Shown here: positions 57,086-64,000 of the stretch, one piece after another
Numbering within the stretch: the stretch's first letter is position 1
Layout of the letters: each line of letters opens with the position of its first letter
Source: Ascochyta rabiei
Taxonomy: Eukaryota > Ascomycota > Dothideomycetes > Pleosporales > Didymellaceae
Length of the DNA stretch: 64,000 bases
Assembly (NCBI RefSeq): GCF_004011695.2
Contig: NC_082422.1
Coordinates: forward strand, 62,001-126,000
Direction of reading: 5' to 3'
Notes under the pieces: generated by a model
The model's input: only the letters and a program-made list of their open reading frames with translations
Database searches by the model: none
Told to the model about the DNA's origin: nothing
Program-made: the position numbers and the translations under genes

Positions 57086-59149
57086 TCATCCAGACCAAAG
57101 AGAAATAAAAGGCGGATGTTGTTTGGGGTTCGGAAAAGATTGTATGAGTCTGTTTCCGCACACATCAATTGACACAAAGACTTCTTGATGGGTAATTCGA
57201 AAAGGATAAGTGTTGTTCATGAATCCGGCCTTGCTCAGGTGGTCAACTACGTGTCCTAGATCTTTCATGGCCACGAAATTCTTCAAAGGGATGAAGAGAA
57301 TAGTCTCTTTGTATTCTGCTGGAACAAGCTGAGGAGGTGAATGAACGTTGGTGAGATTCAGGTGATATTCACTGTAATGTCTTAAAAGTGCATCGCGACG
57401 GTCGAACATCCTGGAACAGCTTTCAACCTTGCAGGAATATCGAGTAAGAACCTCATGATGTTGCTGTTTCTTGTGTGCGACCGTCGTCCCTATTGGAACA
57501 ACAACGAAACTTTCATCTGCGAGATCAAAAGCCTTCACCGAGCCTGAAACAGAGCTTGCACTCATAAAAGTTCAAAACCACAGTGGTCCGGCGTATACAT
57601 GTGCAAGGGAAGCAAGCCTTCTGTTGCTTACGATCCTGGTGGGTACATAGTCCGGAACAAGTCATCCACATCGGGGTCATGCAGTGGCTGGAAGTCAGAG
57701 CCGATGAAACAGTAGTCGAGCATTGCGACGTCCGCTACAGCACCCTAATTCGAGGAGGATTAACCTTCGCTCGCACTTCTGAGCAACTCGACTTTTGAAT
57801 TTTGGTGCTATGACTGACTGAGATGCGAAGTCTGCCATAGAGTGACTTCTATGGTTTTTGAACGCTTCATTCCTATTTCGATGCAGAGGGACAGCGAAAG
57901 CAGACTTCTTCTGTAGCGTAGTGCTAGAGCTCAGCATTCCAGGGCTTCTATTAGCATATGGTCCCGGCATGTCCAGTGTCCAGTACCAAGACGATGGACT
58001 CTGACTAGCGTTAACCGCTTCGTAGACATGAGGTGCTGTCATTGAAAGCCTCGCGTCCTTGGATGTGACGGCTGAACAACATGGGCCGAAGAAATCAAAA
58101 GGCGTTTTGGACCTTCCGGCAAGGTGACTGGCTGCAGATCCTATCGTTGAACGACGTTCTGGGCCATACTTTGGCATGTATCTGAGCAATCTAGAGAGAT
58201 CAAAACCCTGGGTCGAGTACATGGTACAGGCCGGAGGCTCCAGCCAGATGTCAATGTTGTTAACTACGCTTGCTTCGTAGGACCATTCTCGACTCGGTTG
58301 CGAATGTGTATATCGTTGACTGATTGCCCAATCAAAACATAGCCCATCTCTAGGTAGATACAACCGAGGACAAATACATCTTCTGCCCTACCACGCGGCA
58401 GTCCCTGTTGACGTTCGGGAGATTTGTATCGCATTGTCAATCTTTCGGCGCGATTTGTCGCGCTGTTGTCGGGATCGATGATGAGTGTAGACATGCCAAA
58501 GTCGGTAAGCCACAACCCGCCGCGCAACAGAAACATCTGTGCGGGCTTCAAATTCCGATAGTGGACATGTGCTGTTTTGTGTAGCCATAAGATAGCATTG
58601 GCAATGCAACCAAAGTATGAGGCTAAACGTTCTACAGCTTGATGGTAAAGCTGTGAGACCACAGTCATTCCCTCTGTGTAAGCTATTGCGCTGACCGTGT
58701 GGATGGCGGACGTGAGTTCTTCGTTCTGAGTATGGAACAGAAGCGTGGGTTCGTCAAAACGAACCAGTACCTCCGACTCCTTCAAGAAGTGTTTTAGGTC
58801 GCAGCAAGCAACAGGCCAGATAACAAGGCCGATATCGAATTGTCCTCTTCGCTTCTCAGTATACACATAGAACCCAATTAGAGCCACTATATGCTAGTGT
58901 CTGTCTTTTCATACGTGGCAAAAGACGTTGACCTCCTGTAGGGTATCTGCTGTAAGTATACGTATATGTTGTCTTAAGGGCTAAAGTCACACTACCGAGC
59001 ATGATCTCGTAAACGGTACCGCAGCCCCCACAGCCGATAATCATCTTGTTAGGGAACGGCTCTAGATCATCGCGATTGAGGTGAATCTGTCGTCGGTTAA
59101 GAAATTTGAGATGCCAATGTCTCTGGGCAGCCTCGGGCATCTTCGACAC
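57086..59149 (-). pseudogene. Kinase-like gene with C2H2 finger, broken frames and inactive catalytic loop
   Basis: Minus strand, read 59149 to 57086. The N-lobe (59149-58970) has a glycine loop IIGCGGCGTVYEI and the VTLALK lysine (K59). A frameshift or odd intron near 58900 is followed by HIVALIGFY and the C-lobe (to 58264). The catalytic loop HYRNLKPAQM has Asn for the catalytic Asp and Gln for the metal-binding Asn; DFG is intact. After another frame change near 58270 come ERRSTIGSAASHL and FDFFGPCC, typical C-lobe ends of fungal kinases. A frame change near 57760 leads to DVAMLDYCFIGSDF. The last piece (57565-57086) holds a C2H2 finger (C-x4-C-x12-H-x4-H, about 57439-57362). Multiple frame changes favour a pseudogene; a highly split gene is possible. 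Confidence 0.6.
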
Positions 59150-60009
59150 ACACTTGCCAAGGCGTCAGAGTCAGGCGTAGACGAGGAAGTTTGAGCGCTG
59201 TTCCAAAGGAGCGGAGTAGATCTTGGCAGAGAAAATGGTTGGTATCCAATGACCTCGATCAACGCTGCAGCATGGCGCAGTCTGACCGCAGCAGGGCACG
59301 CTCCAGTATCCAGTGACGTGCAGCAGCTGGATCTAAGTGTTGGACTTGGCGAGAGAAGGTTGGATTCACGCATCGTATCGACTCAGTAGGCGCGTCAGAA
59401 CACTGGGTATGGTACGGCAGACGGACCAACGATGAGTTTGACTGTCGATACACGGCTCAACATTGACAACATAACTGAGACTAAGCAAGGTAGAAACCCA
59501 GACGAAGACGACAAAGTGCACGACCAAAGAAGATGCGCAGAGGTTGAAAACAAGTGGAAGGAAGCATCCTGGACGCGACACGCTCTTGCTATAGCAGCAG
59601 CTGCGCTATTAACGCTGCGCCCTTCCCTAGTTAACAGCTTTAACTACTCTGTGCGTATTACGCTTAATAGCGCGTACCTAGGCTTTAGCGTAGACACCAC
59701 TAAAGGCGCACACCGCGCTGCCGGCTTACTAACCAGCTGGGGGGCAGGAGCGACAAGGGTGGACGCCCCCCTACATGCGGTACACAGCCAGGGACAAGAG
59801 GGAGGGAATAGGTGCAGTTGTGCTGAGAAAGACAAATGTCTTTCGTCTTTCATCTCATTTTTCGTAGCGTCATGAAGCCGAGTCAAGTATTTGCTCGTGC
59901 TCTCGCTCGTAGTGCGTCTAGCACACTTCTGTTATACATCATAGTTTTGAAATCCCGAGCTTTTACTACTCCAAACGCCTCGTGTCTCGCTCGACTCAGC
60001 AACAGACCC
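59150..60009. other. Intergenic region with possible repeat fragment
   Basis: Right part (about 59584-59760) has the CTA/TTAA/GCGC texture of the left-end repeats (CCCTAGTTAACAGC, GCGCGTACCTAGGC), unlike its surroundings, and may be a short transposon relic. No gene is supported. Confidence 0.45.
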
Positions 60010-60883
60010 TTACCGGGTGTTTGCGCCTGCACCGCTCTTACCGCCCTGCTTGGTAGCTCCGGTGCCCTCCTTTGTAGCCTCGTCGGGGTTCTCCTTCATC
60101 TTCTCCTCGCGCTCCTGCTCACGCTTCCTCTCAAGCTCTCTGACCTTCTCGGGCGGTGAGTCTTCGATTAGGTCTGACTCGTTGTTGATGCCGCTCCACT
60201 TGGGCAGGCCGTCGGGAATATCCATGACGCGCTGGCCGTAGAACATGTGGCAGCGGGGCTTGAAGTAGGCCTTGTCCTCGTCGGTCTTCAGGTGGATGAG
60301 CGAGGGAAACAGCAGGATCATGTTGCGACCCTCGTCCATGATGGGGCTGTGGCAGAACGAGCAGCGCACCTTACAGGGTAGCTTGTGCTCAATGGACTTC
60401 TCAGACGGGTCGTACCATTCGAGGTTGTGGTGGCCGTTGGTGAAGTTGATGTCATCCTTGTGGAAGATGGCTGCCCACTGGAAGGGTGCGGCTGCTGTGC
60501 GTCAGTGCGAGGTCTCCAGTTTGGTCAGAATGGTGGAGCTAACCATGCTGTGTCTGGCAGGTTGTGCAATGGCAGAGCTTGCTGTCGAGAGGCTCGCGGC
60601 GGCTCAATTGGTACTCGACCTTGCCGCAATGGCAGTTGGCCGAATACTTGACGTCGAAGTTATCGACTTTCTTGTCGTGCACGCGGTAAGGAGGGCGCTG
60701 CTTCCACTCGGAAATACCCGTGGTTGACTCGCCGCGGCACTGATTCTTGTCCATTCTAAGGGAGGTTGTAGAGAACTTTGTGAACTGTGGTCGTGTGAGG
60801 TGCGCAGCTAGCAGGCGTGCGCGGGGAAGTGCAGCAGGAGAAGGCAGTGGTGCGCGACGTAGAGCAATGGCAGATACGGACAT
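60010..60883 (-). CDS. GFA/CENP-V-like zinc-binding protein
   Basis: Two exons, 60883-60544 and 60494-60010, 274 residues with the first acceptor, 273 with the alternative three bases on. The 49-bp intron ends GCACAGCAG, a tandem acceptor. It belongs to the glutathione-dependent formaldehyde-activating (GFA) fold: zinc ligands in NCHCGKVEYQL, the KLCHCTTCQTQH segment, and VRCSFCHSPIMDEG, with FQWAAIFHKDD between. Only some GFA proteins act on S-hydroxymethyl-glutathione; here the substrate is unknown. The first 44 residues are Arg/Ser/Ala-rich without acids (MSVSAIALRRAPLPSPAA), a likely mitochondrial targeting sequence. The C-terminus (after about 215) is a charged, lysine-rich helix. Confidence 0.85.
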
Positions 60884-61176
60884 GAAGCACTGAGATCAGG
60901 CAGGAAGGGAGCTTTTGAGTATGTGATTGCGAGGGAATCGCAATGTGAAGTGGTCGTCATGGACATTCGGTCGTCTTGACGTCACAGCTACTCCACGCGA
61001 CAGCACTTGCCTCGATTAGGGTTGGGATCAACAACAATGTAACGCCTCGCGTGTCGCCAAAACGCTCAAAATTGCAGCCCACATCGCCTGTAATGCAATG
61101 CTTTTCATGCCTCTTCCAGCCGTTGTTCGTTCATTAGGTGTTGCAGAGGTTTTCTTCTTTTGGTTGTGCGTTGGTT

Positions 61177-64000
61177 TTACGCGCCCTTGAGGGCTTGTTG
61201 AGCTTCCTTGGCGGATAGCCCGAATACGTTGATCAGATAATCCTGCTCTGCACAATCGTTAGCCATTGCCGATCTGCCTCCGCGGAGCTTACTTACTGAT
61301 GTCGTTCGCAATACGTCTCCTCACAGCCTCGTACTCCACCTCTGCCTTGTCTCTCGCCACATCTTGTTTCTTTGAGTTGATCGTCTTGACACGGAACTTG
61401 AATCTGCCACTGACAGGTCGATGATCAGATACCTTTACGCCGTCGTGTCTTCTGTAGTCGAGTTGCTTGATCCTACCCAAGCCCCGATAGAGCAGGCGGT
61501 CGCACCAAGCTGGCGAGCGCTTCTTCTCGGACGTGTCGTAGTTGTCGGTACCAACGTCGTACTTGTAGGTCGGCGCAAAGTGGATGGGCAATTCGTTGAA
61601 CGCGCGAAGGCGGAACCCAGGATTACGCTTGCGGGAGAGCAGTAACTGATCGCGTTCCAGAAGCTTCGCCAGGTTGCCTTGTCTCACGCAGTCGACCACG
61701 GTGTTTCGTGGCATGGCGTCGATGCGGTAATTCAGATCGCCGTTCAAGATACAGATCTCGTGATCCAGAATCATCGAGCCATCGCCACCACCTACGAACA
61801 AGTTTGCACAGTCCGAAGGAGAGCGGTGTTTTGGCAATGGCGCAGCTTCCATGATGGATGCCGCGTCGTTGTTCCGGTGTGTGGTCTGCGTCTGGCCGGC
61901 TGCAAGATGGCAGTTGATCAAGCAGAGCGACGAGTCGTCGAGTAAAAAGCGGACGACCAGCGCGCCTTTATTCCCCACGCGACCACTGAAGCCAAGCTTG
62001 ATCTCTGCAGCGCTCACGTCTCGGATGTTGTTACGCTCTGATGACTTTACGAAGACGCACGTGAACAAGCCGACGAGATTGGCTGTGTGGAGAAGAATGT
62101 AGTTCTCCCTCGGAGCGTGTTCATCTAGAACGCGTATCAAGTGGTCTTTCCATGCCCGGTACTGATGGGACATGTGTTCGTGTTCCGAGGTATCTTTTTG
62201 CTTCTTCTTCTTGAAGAAGCTCTTGGCTGTGATCTTCTTGTTCTCGAGATCCACCAGCTCCTGGAAGCCAAACACCAAGATGTCTGGAGGGTTCTCAGGT
62301 TCCACGATGTCGCGCAGGAAATCCCGATCTCCCGATTGACGCAGAGTGGTCGGTTTCACGGCGCCGGCATTCCAGGTCATGACCCGCGCGGAAAGCTCCC
62401 GGAAATCGCAGTATTCGGAATCGCGTTGTTGCATTAGGATTTCTGGACCATGTTAGCTCCACGTCAGTTCACAATCATGTCGGCGCTTGACTTACCAAGC
62501 CAGTCCATCTTCATCATGCCATCCCAGATGCGCAACATGGTATCTGTACCTAGCGAAGCCACCTGGAACCTGTCCAGCTTCCAAATACTCGATCGATCCG
62601 CGACAATGCCTGCGATCGGCTTGTCGTGCGCTTTCCAGTCCTTGAGCACCTTCCAGGGCGTGCATGAAGTGTCGTAGACGTAGATCATCCCGGTACTGTA
62701 GCCTGCCCACAGGAAGTCACCGACACCAACGAGAGAGCTAATCTTGTACAAGCTGACGCTGAAAACACCCAGACACTCGAAGCCTTTCTTCGCGTACACG
62801 GTGACTTTTCCATCAATGTGCCCAAAGTAGATGCGGTCGGGTTGACTGCTGATGATGGCTCCAGACGTCACGTCGCCTACATTGAGCTGCGACAGAGTAG
62901 CGTCGGTGAGCGGCTGGAAGTGATTGTGATCTCCCGTACGTTTGTAGACTCGTAGCTCTTTTGTGTAAGCGACCCATAGCTGCGAGCCGGAGACAATGGA
63001 GAAAGTATGGCCCCGCGGGACTCGGAAGGTAAGCGGCGCCTGATGGAGCGAGGGCGAACCTGACTCGTCCGCTGGCCAGATGTGGAGCTTGCCCTCGTCA
63101 TCCAGCGACCACATTTCGCCTGCGTATCTGAAGATCTTGCTGATGACTGCGCGTGGATGAGCATTCTTGGTGAAGACGACGCTTTGGGTGGGTATGTCGA
63201 TCTCGTGCATTTCGCCTGTGTTCATGCCTAGCCACAGGCGCTTGCCTTCGTCTTGGACGTCTTTTGCGGGTCTGAAGGCGACTGCGGTAGCTTTCACGGT
63301 ATCACCATGGCTCAAGCTCATCAACAGTCGGCCGTTGAGCACATTCCATACATTCGTGACGTATCCTGTTGTACATATGTAATCCCCACAAACGGCGAAC
63401 AGCTTGGTGTCGTATCCAGTGGGTATGCCTCCTATGGTATCTGGAAAGAGTGGGGGTCTTCGATTCGCTTGCGACGAGTCAGGGTAGTCGGTGAGCACGG
63501 CCGTAGTCTGTTTCTCCGGTGAGCTGTCCGATTCGTCTGAATCGTATGTGTAGGCTTGCGAAGGCTTTCGAGGCGGTTGAAGTGGTGGTGTTGGTGTTTG
63601 TGTCGGTCGCTTCATCTCTCCCGACTTTCGAGGTGGTGGTGGCTCTGGCGGCCTCAGAAACCTTGGCGGCACGGTGGAATTGATGGTTTGCGCGCGCCGC
63701 GGCGGAGGCATCTTCTTCGCATTGTGGTCGGTTGCAAGCGATAGCGGCCTCCCCTGATCCAAAGATCTTCGGACAGGTACGTCTGGCGGCGCCGACTGCT
63801 GCAACTGCACGCTCTTCCTCAAATCCACCGTGTCCTTGTCGCGTCTGACGGGCAGTGCTGGGCGATCTTGGTGGCTGTCGCCGTTGCGGAAGGAGTGGGA
63901 GGTCGGCGGTGATGTGCGTCTCGGCGGCTGATTTGCGATTCGCGAGTCTGTGGAGGGCAGCTTCTCGGCTACTGCACGATGCACGGGCGGAGGTGGGAAA
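61177..64000 (-). CDS. Inositol polyphosphate 5-phosphatase with N-terminal WD40-like propeller (5' partial)
   Basis: Runs off the right edge. Exons visible: 64000-62495, 62442-61297, 61247-61177 (introns 52 and 49 bp). The N-terminal part in view is P/R-rich (PPPPRKSGEM, RRPPLFPDTIGG), then a beta-propeller-like part (VTNVWNVLNGRLLMSL, KLHIWP, DGKVTVYAKKGF, WAGYSTGMIYVYD, TDTMLRIWDGMMKMDWL). The second exon is the catalytic 5-phosphatase: VMTWNAGA, ILVFGFQEL, GNKGALVVRF, ICILNGDLNYRI, SPAWCDRLLYR and VKVSDHRPVSG. It removes the 5-phosphate from phosphoinositides or inositol phosphates at membranes. The WD40-plus-phosphatase order resembles plant 5PTases with WD40 repeats; fungal examples exist in filamentous ascomycetes. 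The short last exon ends LKGA. The true start is outside the window. Confidence 0.9.

Noticed and set aside
59432..59875. 147-codon plus-strand frame
   Set aside because: Runs through a repeat-like patch with abrupt composition change; no motif, no good context.

Overview
This window looks like nuclear DNA of a filamentous ascomycete, most likely a dothideomycete close to Pleosporales. The reasons are short spliceosomal introns of about 50 bp with CTAAC/CTGAC-type branch sites, heavy decay of repeats of the repeat-induced point mutation (RIP) type, a two-compartment layout (AT-rich repeats beside GC-richer genes), and genes such as a Nox5-like NADPH oxidase with an EF-hand and DUF7708/NACHT-like and DUF7025-AAA proteins. 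The species cannot be named from sequence alone.

Region 1 (1 to about 23 kb) is a dead, RIP-mutated transposon nest with no intact gene. It can be dissected exactly: a hAT transposase gene is split by a Ty1/Copia element (3391-15807, 163-bp LTRs, 5-bp target duplication TTAAC). The Copia element is itself split by a Ty3/Gypsy chromovirus (5361-12578, 155-bp LTRs, target duplication TAGGG). Downstream lie the hAT 3' end, a telomere-like CCCTA/CCCCTA minisatellite, and a second Gypsy chromovirus lacking its 5' LTR but ending in a poly-G tract and a 296-bp LTR (22667-22962).

Region 2 (about 23 to 25.2 kb) is the border. It holds a protein-kinase pseudogene with RIP-type stops and a direct duplication in which one copy is strongly RIP-mutated and the other nearly intact.

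Region 3 (25.2 to 64 kb) is gene-rich. In order: a disordered protein with a KEN box (-), a low-complexity hypothetical protein (-), dephospho-CoA kinase (-), an RbAp48/Msi1-type WD40 histone chaperone (-), XRN1 5'-3' exoribonuclease (+), an alpha/beta hydrolase (-), NoxC (+), sulfite oxidase (+), UBC7 E2 (-), a DUF7708/NACHT-like protein (-) divergent from a DUF7025-AAA ATPase (+), ribokinase (-), two small hypothetical ORFs (-), a phytanoyl-CoA dioxygenase-like protein (-), a broken pseudokinase with a C2H2 finger (-), a GFA/CENP-V-like zinc protein (-), and an inositol polyphosphate 5-phosphatase with an N-terminal beta-propeller (-), cut by the right edge.

Most of region 3 is housekeeping: CoA synthesis, mRNA decay, chromatin assembly, ERAD ubiquitination, sulfite detoxification, ribose salvage and phosphoinositide signalling. 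The accessory signal is concentrated in the transposon nest, the border, the divergent NLR-like/AAA pair and the degenerate pseudokinase.
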